Shown piece after piece: positions 8,542 to 16,593 of a DNA stretch of 37,963 nt. Below the pieces are notes generated by a model. That model worked only from the letters and a program-made list of their open reading frames with translations, was not told the origin of the DNA and ran no database searches. Position numbers and translations under genes: made by a program. This DNA comes from Desulfuromonadaceae bacterium (GTDB lineage: Bacteria > Desulfobacterota > Desulfuromonadia > Desulfuromonadales > JAHYIW01): positions 1 to 37,963 of the forward strand of contig JAHYIW010000002.1 in NCBI GenBank assembly GCA_019429445.1. Direction: 5' to 3'. Within the stretch, counting starts at the first letter, position 1. Each line of letters starts with the position of its first letter.

Positions 8542-8682
8542 TTAGTCGTCATCAAGCATGGTGTATTTGGGGGCCTCCCCCGTTTTTTTATGCTTGCCGC
8601 GATAGGTGTGGATGACGATAGCGACAAAGATTGCAAAGAGACCGAAGGTCACTCCGAGGTAGAGGATCGCGCCCCAGTCCAT
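8542..8682 (-). CDS. ccoQ: CcoQ, small cbb3 oxidase subunit
   Basis: A 46-aa single-span membrane protein starting MDWGAILYLGVTFGLFAIFV and ending KYTMLDDD. The start ATG at 8682 overlaps the ccoO stop by one base (TAATG), so translation is coupled. Its place between ccoO and ccoP, its size and its single helix followed by a charged tail match CcoQ/FixQ, which stabilises the oxidase and the CcoP interaction. Sequence conservation in this family is low, so the call rests on position and topology. Confidence 0.88.
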   Translation of the reverse strand: MDWGAILYLGVTFGLFAIFVAIVIHTYRGKHKKTGEAPKYTMLDDD

Positions 8683-9560
8683 TACGGATGATCCTCCCGC
8701 TGAACGTAGTATTTGACGAAATTGGTGATTTTCCAGACCTTGTCCGTCCCCAGACTGGAGAAGGCCGGCATGCCGCCATCCGGGATGCCGTTGAAGATCA
8801 GGCTGAACAACTCCTCATCGGTATAGTTCGCGCCCTCCAGCTGCGGCCCGATTTCGCCCTCCAGATGCTCCCCGTGACAGGCCGCGCAATGGTCGCTGTA
8901 AATAGCTTCCCATTCCTCCATCGACCGATGAGCGGTGTCCGGGTAGGGGTTTTTTAACTCACCGATAATAGTGACTTCAGCCGCTTTGCGCCACGCTATG
9001 TCGCTACCGAGTTTCTGCAGATAGGCGACAACGGCGTCGAGCTCATTCTTGTCCTTCAGCTGCGCGAGTTGCTCCTGGGTATAGGGAAAGCCGAGAACCT
9101 TCATTTTACGTTCGCTCATGACCGGATCGAGGGTATTTTTGCGCAGCCAGGCATAGTCGTACATGTTCGATTTTGGCACCATTGAACGGGGGGAATCCAT
9201 GTGCTTGTAATGCCAGGCGTCGGGATATTTCCCGCCGATACGGGCCAGGTCGGGGCCGGTGCGTTTGGACCCCCAGAGAAATGGCCGATCGTAAACGAAC
9301 TCCCCCGATTTGCTGTAATCACCGTAACGCAATACTTCGGTGACCAGCGGACGGATCGTCTGGGTATGGCAATTGTTGCACCCCTCGCGAATGTAGATGT
9401 CGCGCCCTTCCTGTTGCAGGGGGGTATAGGGGGTCACACTTGCAATCCGGTCCGCTTCGGTATTGACCCAGGCGAAAGGCAGAACCATGGTGATCGTTGT
9501 TCCGACCAGGATCGCGGCCGTGGCGAGAACGATCAACAGCAGCGGTTTCTTTTCCCACAT
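8682..9560 (-). CDS. ccoO: CcoO fused to an extra cytochrome c domain (diheme)
   Basis: A 292-aa subunit II of cbb3 oxidase. An N-terminal membrane anchor (about residues 8-30) is followed by the CcoO cytochrome domain with CNNCH at residues 61-65 and typical motifs (GPDLARIGGKY, SPRSMVP, MPAF). After about residue 205 there is a second cytochrome c domain with CAACH at 225-229. Ordinary CcoO is about 200-240 aa with one heme. The added domain resembles a CcoP heme domain and offsets the single-heme CcoP downstream, so the complex still has three c hemes. The ATG at 9560 follows the ccoN stop by 2 bases, and the end overlaps ccoQ. Confidence 0.93.
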   Translation of the reverse strand: MWEKKPLLLIVLATAAILVGTTITMVLPFAWVNTEADRIASVTPYTPLQQEGRDIYIREGCNNCHTQTIRPLVTEVLRYGDYSKSGEFVYDRPFLWGSKRTGPDLARIGGKYPDAWHYKHMDSPRSMVPKSNMYDYAWLRKNTLDPVMSERKMKVLGFPYTQEQLAQLKDKNELDAVVAYLQKLGSDIAWRKAAEVTIIGELKNPYPDTAHRSMEEWEAIYSDHCAACHGEHLEGEIGPQLEGANYTDEELFSLIFNGIPDGGMPAFSSLGTDKVWKITNFVKYYVQREDHP

Positions 9561-9562
9561 GA

Positions 9563-10978
9563 TCAGTCCCTCCCCGCAGCAGTTACGATCGGTGCAACGA
9601 CTTCTTTCCCGTTACGAACCGTCATGAACAGATTGTAGATGAAAATGACGATCCCGAGAAAGAAAATGAAACCGCCAGCCGCGCGTGCCCACCAGTAGGG
9701 GTACATTTCGACCATCGTTTCCATAAAGGTATAGGTCAGGCTACCGTCGTTGTTCATTGCATTCCACATCCCCGCTTGCAGGACACCGGCAACCCACAAC
9801 GAAATGGACCAGACGAGTTGGCCGACCAGTGCCAACCAGAAATGCATGTTGGCAAGAGGAACGCTGTACAACTCGCGGCCATAAATACGCGGGACCAGAT
9901 AATAGATGGAAGCGTAACTGATCATCGAGACCCAGCCCATCGTCCCCATGTGGATGTGCGCGGGAACCCAGTCGGTGTAATGGATAAATGCTGAAAAAGA
10001 GCGAATCGCCTGCATCGGGCCTTGCAGCGTTTGCAGTCCGTAGAAAGTCAGACCGATGATCAGGAATTTGACCAGATAATTCTCTCTCATCTGATGCCAC
10101 TGACCGTTCATCGACAGGTAGCCGTTAAAAACGCTCCCCCAACTGGGGGCAATCAGCATCACCGAAAAGCCCATCGCCAGCGTCTGCACCCAGTCCGGCA
10201 CCGGTGTCCAGAGCAAGTGGTGGGCACCGGTCCAGAGGTACATAAAAAGCAGTGACCAGAAAGCGATGATCGACAGACGGTGACTGTAAATCGGCACGCC
10301 GGTTGTCTTTGGCAGAAAATAGTAGAACATCGCCAGTGGCGGGGCGGTCAAGGCCATGGCGACAGCGTTATGGCCGAACCACCAGTGAACATTGGCGTCG
10401 TTGGTGCCGGCGTAGGCGGAGTAAGATTTGAAGAGGGACACCGGGAGCGCCGCCGCGTTGACCAGATAGAGAATCGCCACCCCGATTAATGCCGCCATCA
10501 TGTACCAGAGTGAGATGTACATCTGCTCCTCTTTGCGTTTAAGGATGGTCATGATGATGTTCACCGCGAAAACCACCCAGAGGATGACGACCATCACGTC
10601 AATCGGCCACTCCATCTCATGGTATTCTTTCGAGGTGGTATAGCCGAGCAACAGGGTGATGGCTGAAGCGATAATCGTTGCGTTAAAGAACCAGAGCTGA
10701 AACTTTGCCAGTTTATTACTCCACAGCGGGGTTTTACAGAGGCGTTGCACCATATAAATGAAGGTGGCGAAGATGACCCCGACGCCCCAGCCGTAAATAC
10801 CGGCGTTGGTGTGAATCGGACGCAACCGCCCGAAGGTCAGATAGGGGGGGAAATTCAAGTCAGGTTCGACCATTTGCAGGGAGATGATCACTCCGACCAA
10901 AACGGCAACCAGCCCCCACAGGAGACTCCAGTTGACAAAACTTCTGACAATGTCTGTATTGTAAACAGGCTTTTCCAT
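9563..10978 (-). CDS. ccoN: CcoN, catalytic subunit of cbb3 cytochrome c oxidase
   Basis: A 471-aa integral membrane heme-copper oxidase subunit I of the C (cbb3) family, reducing O2 to water with high affinity. Visible ligands: His56 and His343 for low-spin heme b, His341 for heme b3, His203, His253 and His254 for CuB, and Tyr247 one helix turn before the His pair, the cross-linked tyrosine position typical of cbb3. Each is offset by 4 from the Pseudomonas stutzeri CcoN residues as I recall them. GGAGG lies 5 bases before the ATG. It is the first gene of the ccoNOQP unit behind a sigma-70-like promoter at 11007-11034. Length and motifs are complete. Confidence 0.97.
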   Translation of the reverse strand: MEKPVYNTDIVRSFVNWSLLWGLVAVLVGVIISLQMVEPDLNFPPYLTFGRLRPIHTNAGIYGWGVGVIFATFIYMVQRLCKTPLWSNKLAKFQLWFFNATIIASAITLLLGYTTSKEYHEMEWPIDVMVVILWVVFAVNIIMTILKRKEEQMYISLWYMMAALIGVAILYLVNAAALPVSLFKSYSAYAGTNDANVHWWFGHNAVAMALTAPPLAMFYYFLPKTTGVPIYSHRLSIIAFWSLLFMYLWTGAHHLLWTPVPDWVQTLAMGFSVMLIAPSWGSVFNGYLSMNGQWHQMRENYLVKFLIIGLTFYGLQTLQGPMQAIRSFSAFIHYTDWVPAHIHMGTMGWVSMISYASIYYLVPRIYGRELYSVPLANMHFWLALVGQLVWSISLWVAGVLQAGMWNAMNNDGSLTYTFMETMVEMYPYWWARAAGGFIFFLGIVIFIYNLFMTVRNGKEVVAPIVTAAGRD

Positions 10979-11006
10979 GGAACCTCCAGCATAAAAAATT
11001 TACTGA

Positions 11007-11034
11007 ATGATAGCCAACCTCGCCTGAAAGTCAA
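11007..11034 (-). promoter_or_regulatory. Sigma-70-like promoter of ccoNOQP
   Basis: On the minus strand, -35 TTGACT (11034-11029), a 16-base spacer and -10 TATCAT (11012-11007). The -10 lies 28 bases before the ccoN start. No full FNR/ANR box (TTGAT-N4-ATCAA) was seen nearby. Confidence 0.65.
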
Positions 11035-11146
11035 GCATCTGGAACAACACATTTTTTAAAGCCTGATTGAGAGGTGAAACGGTCACTCAGAATGAGCCGT
11101 TGAAAATTATTCGAGTGTTTGATGATGTGCTCGCAAAAAAGAATTA

Positions 11147-11273
11147 GATGGCTAAGCAAAAATTTTGACCTACAAGGCTGGGTGGTTTTTCAGGGGCGAA
11201 GACCTACATCAGGTAGGTCGAGGTCCTGAAAAACCGGCGTAACGACGTAGGGCGGACTTTTTGCAACGCCATC
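11147..11273. repeat. Structured interspersed repeat, copy 1
   Basis: A 127-bp element closely similar (nearly nine in ten bases by eye) to 20756-20881. Ends are inverted: GATGGCTAAGCAAAAA at the left and the complement of GATGGCGTTGCAAAAA at the right. Inside is a perfect 11-bp inverted repeat (GGTTTTTCAGG at 11184-11194, complement at 11225-11235) and an inner 7-bp hairpin (GACCTAC/GTAGGTC, 11201-11219). It has no coding capacity and resembles a MITE- or REP-like non-autonomous element. It lies between the ccoN promoter and the first kinase gene. The rest of this 420-base gene-free stretch shows nothing else I can name. Confidence 0.85.
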
Positions 11274-11398
11274 TTTGATGACAGGGTAAAAAGTGGCCAG
11301 AGGGGTCGCAGACAAAAATGGTTGGATATTCAGAAGCACCTTGCTCCGTTTAAAAAAATGTGTTTTTATCGGCGTTCAAATTGTGTGACAGGATGCGC

Positions 11399-12925
11399 AT
11401 GACCCTCGGTAAAAAACTCTATCTCTATACCAGTGCGGTGCTGGTTTTGTCGTTGTTGCTGGTGCTGCTGGTGCTGGAACGTCAGCAGGCGCGCATCTGG
11501 AAGGACTATCTGCTGACGCGCAATGTTTCCTTTGCACGTTTTGCGACGCCTGAGCTCCTGAAAATTTCTCGCGGAAATTTTTTCCGTGACCACGAGATGA
11601 CAGCGGTTTACGATTTTCTCGGCTATAATCGTGAACTCATACAATTCTCGATCATCACCTCCAGGGGGGGGCATGATTTTCTTTCCTTCCGCTTCCCTGA
11701 TTTTATCGATTCTTCCTTTGATCCGCGCAGCGCGGTGAGTGTCGGGAAAGAATTTGAAACCCACGGGGTGGTGGGACGAACGTTGCGGTCGGTTGATGGC
11801 GGGCAGGTGCTGGAACTGACGGTCCCGGCGTTCGGTCCGACCGGGGAACAGTTGTTGTCGGTTCGTTACTGGATTGCTTACGACAGTGTCGATGCTCGTC
11901 TGGCTGAACTGCGACGGCAGTTTTTAACCATCGCATTGGTGGCCGTGATCGGTGTATTAATCGTTGCTGCTGCCGTTGCGCGGCGCGTAACGCGACCGCT
12001 GAAGCAGTTGACCGATGGCGTGCGGGCAGTGGGGCGGGATGAGCTGATGACCCGGATTGCGGTTGGCAGCCGTGATGAAATCGGTGCCTTGGCCACAGCT
12101 TTTAATGACATGGCTGCCAGTCTGGCGCGGAGTCGTGCTGAATTAACGACTAAAAACGAGGAGCTGTTGCGCGGCAATCAAGAGTTGCGCGGGTTGCAGG
12201 AACAACTGGTTCGCTCCACGCGACTGGCGGTTATCGGCCAGCTGGCGGCGGGGGTGTCGCACGAAATAGACAACCCGGTCGGGATCATCCTTGGCCACGC
12301 TGAATTACTCCTTGAAGAGTTGCCGCAGGGTGATCCGCAGGCCAATGATTTACGGGCGATTATCGACGAATGCAAACGTTGCAAGCGGATCACCGGCGGA
12401 TTGCTCAGTTTTTCACGCAGCGGTTCGGTGCGGCATGAAGCCGTCTACTTTAACCAGCTGATTCGGGAAACGGTTACGTCCTTACAACCGCAGAAAATTT
12501 TCAAGCGCATTACCTTCAGTTTTAAGATGGATGAAGACCTCCCGCCGATTTGGGGGGATGCCGACCAGTTGCGTCAAGTGCTGGTTAACCTGTTGCTCAA
12601 CGCTGCTCAGGCCATGGACGGTGAAGGGCGGATTGATTTCACTGTGCGTACCGCTGACGAGTCGTTACTGATCGATATCGACGACACTGGTCCGGGGATT
12701 TCCCCCGCTGAACGGGAACGCATTTTTGAGCCGTTTGTCTCAACCAAGCCGCCCGGTGCCGGAACCGGGCTCGGTTTGTCAATCTGCCGCCGTTTGATCG
12801 ATGATCACGATGGACACATCCAGGTGCTGTCGGCGCCGACTGGTGGCGCACGGTTTCAGCTGATTTTGCCGTTGGTTGACGCTGAAAAAAACTTTGACAA
12901 CCAACCCTTTGATTCATTAGGATAG
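11399..12925 (+). CDS. Membrane sensor histidine kinase (HAMP-HisKA-HATPase)
   Basis: A 508-aa sensor kinase. An N-terminal membrane helix (about residues 8-27), an extracytoplasmic sensor region of ~150 residues, a second helix (~175-195), HAMP (~196-245) and a coiled coil lead to a HisKA domain with phospho-accepting His at ~288 in GVSHEIDNP, then a HATPase_c domain with an N box (NLLLNAAQAM), DTGPGI and GTGLGLSICRR. The usual HEINNP/HEIRNP H-box is HEIDNP here. The ligand cannot be told from sequence. The start at 11399 is preferred for its upstream AGGA; 11393 is possible, while a GTG at 11360 adds a poor N-terminus. No response regulator is directly adjacent; ispB follows. The likely partner is one of the regulators at 16594-20627. 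Confidence 0.88.
   Translation: MTLGKKLYLYTSAVLVLSLLLVLLVLERQQARIWKDYLLTRNVSFARFATPELLKISRGNFFRDHEMTAVYDFLGYNRELIQFSIITSRGGHDFLSFRFPDFIDSSFDPRSAVSVGKEFETHGVVGRTLRSVDGGQVLELTVPAFGPTGEQLLSVRYWIAYDSVDARLAELRRQFLTIALVAVIGVLIVAAAVARRVTRPLKQLTDGVRAVGRDELMTRIAVGSRDEIGALATAFNDMAASLARSRAELTTKNEELLRGNQELRGLQEQLVRSTRLAVIGQLAAGVSHEIDNPVGIILGHAELLLEELPQGDPQANDLRAIIDECKRCKRITGGLLSFSRSGSVRHEAVYFNQLIRETVTSLQPQKIFKRITFSFKMDEDLPPIWGDADQLRQVLVNLLLNAAQAMDGEGRIDFTVRTADESLLIDIDDTGPGISPAERERIFEPFVSTKPPGAGTGLGLSICRRLIDDHDGHIQVLSAPTGGARFQLILPLVDAEKNFDNQPFDSLG
12894..12923 (+). promoter_or_regulatory. Candidate promoter for ispB inside the kinase 3' end
   Basis: -35 TTGACA (12894-12899), an 18-base spacer and -10 TAGGAT (12918-12923), overlapping the last codons of the upstream kinase. 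It would give ispB expression independent of the kinase, as expected for an essential gene. Confidence 0.5.
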
Positions 12926-12958
12926 ACCGAATTTTCTTCCTGCGAGGCCAACTACCCG

Positions 12959-13927
12959 ATGCAAACAGTCATGGCACTGATTCGTGACGATCTGGAACAG
13001 GTCGAAGCGCAATTTAAAAAAGATCTCGATTCACAGGTATCCCTGATTCGCAAAGTCGGCGAATATGTATTGTCGAGTGGTGGCAAGCGTGTTCGGCCAA
13101 TGCTGTTGTTGCTGAGTGCCCGTCTGGCCGGTTATCAAGGTTCTGCGCATGTCAGCCTGGCGGGGGTTATCGAATTCATTCATACTGCGACCCTGTTGCA
13201 TGACGATGTGGTCGACAGCGCGGTCCTGCGCCGTGGCAATGAATCCGCCAACACTGTCTGGGGGAATCAGGCCTCGGTGCTGGTCGGCGATTTTCTTTTG
13301 GGCCGTTCTTTTTCGGTGATGGTGGAGAATGGTGATCTGGATGTGTTGCGGGTTGTTTCCGAAGCCTCGACGCAGATGGCGGAAGGGGAGATGCTGCAAC
13401 TGATCGGCTCTTGCGATATCGATATGGACGAGACGCGTTATCTTGATGTGATTCGCAATAAAACCGCCGCGTTGATTGCTGCGGCCTGTCGTTGCGGTGC
13501 GATTCTCGGGCGTCTTGATGCAGCGTATGAAGAGGCGCTCTCAAGGTTCGGCATGGATCTCGGTATCGCTTTTCAGATGATGGACGATGCGCTTGATTAT
13601 GTCGCTGACGAAGAGGATTTCGGCAAGACCCGTGGCCACGATCTTGCCGAAGGAAAGATGACCCTGCCACTTATTCATACGCTTCAGAACTGTTCTTCCG
13701 CCGAACGAGAGCGGGTCGAGGAGATTATTGAGCGTGGTGAACTGTCCCCGCAAGAGTTGGCGGAAGTATGTGCTCTGATTGCCAGTTACCGCGGGATTGA
13801 TTATACGCGGCAGCGCGCGCGCGAGCAGATTGATTCTGCCAAAGGCCGCTTGGCACCATTTGGCAATAATGTGGCGAAAGACGCGCTGTTTCGTCTGGCC
13901 GATTATGTGGTGGAGCGCACCCGATAA
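12959..13927 (+). CDS. ispB: Octaprenyl/polyprenyl diphosphate synthase (IspB family)
   Basis: A 322-aa trans-prenyltransferase that elongates farnesyl diphosphate with isopentenyl diphosphate to make the side chain of respiratory quinones (menaquinone in this group). The two Asp-rich motifs are LLHDDVVDSAVLRRG (first, DDVVD) and MMDDALDYVADEEDFGKTRG (second, DDALD), with GKRVRP near the start and GKMTLPLI near the end, all typical of IspB. Length matches the family. The ATG at 12959 has a rather distant GAGG. The gene sits between two histidine kinase genes without functional linkage that I can see. The chain length cannot be read from sequence with certainty. Confidence 0.92.
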   Translation: MQTVMALIRDDLEQVEAQFKKDLDSQVSLIRKVGEYVLSSGGKRVRPMLLLLSARLAGYQGSAHVSLAGVIEFIHTATLLHDDVVDSAVLRRGNESANTVWGNQASVLVGDFLLGRSFSVMVENGDLDVLRVVSEASTQMAEGEMLQLIGSCDIDMDETRYLDVIRNKTAALIAAACRCGAILGRLDAAYEEALSRFGMDLGIAFQMMDDALDYVADEEDFGKTRGHDLAEGKMTLPLIHTLQNCSSAERERVEEIIERGELSPQELAEVCALIASYRGIDYTRQRAREQIDSAKGRLAPFGNNVAKDALFRLADYVVERTR

Positions 13928-14000
13928 ACCTCTCTTCCTTCTGCAGCAGCTTCTCGATTTATCTTTTCCCCACCTTATCCGCATCTGCTATAGTGCAGCG

Positions 14001-16502
14001 ATGATCAATTTTAATCTGAATTTGCGGCAGAAGGTCCTTTACGCTTTTTTTGCCCTTTCGCTGATCCCGTTATTGATTCTGGCCTTGATGTCGAGTCATA
14101 GTTTGCGGTTGGTGGAAGCTATCCTGCAAGACGCGACAACCGCGGCGCTCAATGTTCAGGCGGCGCGTGCCCTTGAGATGCGTGCCGAGCTGACCGCTCG
14201 CAGTGTCGCCGATTTTCTGCGCAGCATTGAGGCGGATCTGGATGAGTTGGCTCGACTGCAACCGACCCCTGAAAATTATTTATCGTTCAGTGCCGGACAC
14301 CAACGGGAAATCTGGTATCGCGCCGGAACCAACGCCGCACCGTCCGCGGTTCGTGAGCCGGTGCCGATCTACAGTGAGCTTGCTTTTATTGATCGCAATG
14401 GCAATGAACTGTTGCGCGTGGTTGACGGCAGCCTGACGACTGCGTTGCGTCATGTCGCTGATCCGTCCGCTACGACCTATCGCAGCGAGACCTACTTTCG
14501 TGATGCGCTGGCTTTGCCGCCGGGGGAGATTTACGTTTCCCATGTCACCGGGTGGCATGTCGGCAAGGCGGATCAGTTGCGCGGCGCGTCAACGCCGGAA
14601 GGTGCGGTTGAAGGGGCAACGTTTAACGGGGTGGTGCGTTTTGCCGTCGCGACGCGCAATCCCCACGGGGAGATAACCGGGGTGGTTGTTCTGTCCTGCG
14701 ATCACCGTCACCTGATGGAGTTTACCCAGCATATCGACCCGACCGATAAGCGCTGGGCTGTCTTCCCCTCGTACGACAGTGGTAATTACGCTTTCATGTT
14801 CGATAATGAGGGGTGGATCATCACCCATCCGAAATTCTGGGATATTCGCGGCATTGACCCGCAGGGTCGCTTGGTGCCACCCTATACGGCACATTCAACC
14901 GCGGAGGATATTGCTGCCGGGTTGATCCCCTATAACCTGCTTCATGCCGAGTTTATTCATCCCAACTATCCAGTGGCCGCTGATGCCGTTCTTGCCGGAC
15001 GTGCCGGGGTTGTCGATGTGACCAACGTTGGCGGTTCAGAGAAAATCATGGCGTTTGCACCAATTTTCTTTGCGGCGGGGAGTTATGCCGAAAGCGGGGT
15101 GTTCGGCGGGATTACGATCGGCGCCGAACTGCGCAATTTTCACAAGGCGGCATTGTCAACATCCGCCCTGATCAAGCTTGAATTTACGCGCTTTGTCAGC
15201 CAGTCCTGGTTGCTGATCATAATGACCGCACTGCTTGTCCTGCTGGCGGCAACGTGGCTGGCGCGAAGTATCACCGGGCCGTTATTGCAACTTATTGAGG
15301 GAACCAGGGAGATGGCGCGCGGCAATCCTGCGCCGGCGGTGCAGGTCAAGTCTCACGATGAAGTCGGCACCCTGGCCAAGTCGTTCAGTGCGATGGCGAC
15401 CGAATTGCACATCCGTCGTGAACGACTGATGAAAACACTTGAAGATTTGCGGCGTTCGCGACAGGAGATCTTGCGCGAGAAGAACTTTAAAATGACCATC
15501 GTCGAGAATATTGATATTGGCATCCTGACTCTTTCCGCGACGGGTGAAATCAGTTCAATGAACGGGCCAGCGCGACGTATTCTGAATCTGGAGGGGGCTG
15601 AACAGTTGCACTATCGCCAGATTCTGCAATCCTGGCCGGAGGTTTTGGGGATGATTGAAGCCCCGCTGAGCCTGCCCGCACCGAAGCTGTGGAGTGATAG
15701 TGTTGAATTACGCCGCGGGGAGAAATCGCTGACCTTTCGTCTCGTTCTGTTACCGCTGGGGACGCGTGCCGCCGGAGGGTTTATCCTGACCGTTGGCGAT
15801 ATTACCGAACGGGTTCATCTGCGCAACCGGGTTGAACGGATGCAGCGACTGGCGTCACTCGGACGGCTCGCGGCAGGGGTGGCGCACGAAATTCGGAATC
15901 CGTTGACCGGCGTCAATCTGCTGCTTGATGAGTTGCACGACCGGCTGCTCGACCACCCTGCCGATCAGCTGTTGATTCGTCGTGCGCTGGAGGAAATTGA
16001 GCGACTGGAGGGACTGGTTAACGAACTCCTTAATTTTGCCACCTTGCCGCAGTCAAGGTTGCAGGTCGGTGAGCTGGGCGGGGTGCTGCTTGACACCCTC
16101 TTTCTGATTCAGAAACAGTGTCAGAAAACACACGTTGAGTTGCAGTACAGCGTGCCTGATAATCTGCCGCCATTGCAGATCGATAAGGATAAGCTGAAGC
16201 AGGCATTCCTGAATATTTTTACCAATGCCCTCGATGCCATGCCGAACGGAGGGCGATTATGGGTATCTGCTGTCACCATGGAGGACGCTCTTCAAGTGGT
16301 TATTGAGGACAGCGGCGAGGGGATGACCGAGGAGCGGATTGCTTTAATTTTTGAACCGTTCTACACCGCCAAAGATGGTGGTATCGGTCTCGGGCTGTCG
16401 ATTACGCACAATATCATCTCCGGACACGGTGGCCGGATCGAGGTGACCAGCCAGCCCGACAGGGGAACCACTTTTACTCTCTGGTTTCCATTACGGAAAT
16501 GA
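14001..16502 (+). CDS. Membrane sensor histidine kinase (Cache-HAMP-PAS-HisKA-HATPase)
   Basis: An 833-aa sensor kinase. An N-terminal membrane helix (about residues 12-32), a large extracytoplasmic region of ~380 residues that looks like a dCache ligand domain (AFIDRNGNELLRVVDG, MFDNEGWIITHPKFWD), a second helix (~400-420), HAMP, a PAS domain (about 495-600), then HisKA with phospho-accepting His629 in GVAHEIRNPLTG and HATPase_c with NIFTNALDAMPNGG, DSGEGM and GIGLGLSI. The HisKA region is NtrB-like. The open frame extends upstream into ispB, but that part is out of frame with it and lacks a fitting start, so ATG 14001 is chosen. The NtrC-type regulator 91 bases downstream is the natural partner. 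The signal is unknown, perhaps a small organic acid or amino acid as for other dCache domains. Confidence 0.88.
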   Translation: MINFNLNLRQKVLYAFFALSLIPLLILALMSSHSLRLVEAILQDATTAALNVQAARALEMRAELTARSVADFLRSIEADLDELARLQPTPENYLSFSAGHQREIWYRAGTNAAPSAVREPVPIYSELAFIDRNGNELLRVVDGSLTTALRHVADPSATTYRSETYFRDALALPPGEIYVSHVTGWHVGKADQLRGASTPEGAVEGATFNGVVRFAVATRNPHGEITGVVVLSCDHRHLMEFTQHIDPTDKRWAVFPSYDSGNYAFMFDNEGWIITHPKFWDIRGIDPQGRLVPPYTAHSTAEDIAAGLIPYNLLHAEFIHPNYPVAADAVLAGRAGVVDVTNVGGSEKIMAFAPIFFAAGSYAESGVFGGITIGAELRNFHKAALSTSALIKLEFTRFVSQSWLLIIMTALLVLLAATWLARSITGPLLQLIEGTREMARGNPAPAVQVKSHDEVGTLAKSFSAMATELHIRRERLMKTLEDLRRSRQEILREKNFKMTIVENIDIGILTLSATGEISSMNGPARRILNLEGAEQLHYRQILQSWPEVLGMIEAPLSLPAPKLWSDSVELRRGEKSLTFRLVLLPLGTRAAGGFILTVGDITERVHLRNRVERMQRLASLGRLAAGVAHEIRNPLTGVNLLLDELHDRLLDHPADQLLIRRALEEIERLEGLVNELLNFATLPQSRLQVGELGGVLLDTLFLIQKQCQKTHVELQYSVPDNLPPLQIDKDKLKQAFLNIFTNALDAMPNGGRLWVSAVTMEDALQVVIEDSGEGMTEERIALIFEPFYTAKDGGIGLGLSITHNIISGHGGRIEVTSQPDRGTTFTLWFPLRK

Positions 16503-16593
16503 AATTCTTTCGTGGCCAAAAGTTGCCATCTGGGGTATTCTTCCCCCATCGAACAACCCTCTTTCACGCAATGTCACCCATGAATGCTGGCTG

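Noticed and set aside
10979-11146. FNR/ANR box before ccoN
   Set aside because: Only a half-site-like CAATCA is seen; no TTGAT-N4-ATCAA palindrome was found.
13779-14000. Upstream extension of the second histidine kinase into ispB
   Set aside because: This part reads out of frame through ispB codons, has no family resemblance, and a normal membrane-anchor N-terminus begins at 14001.
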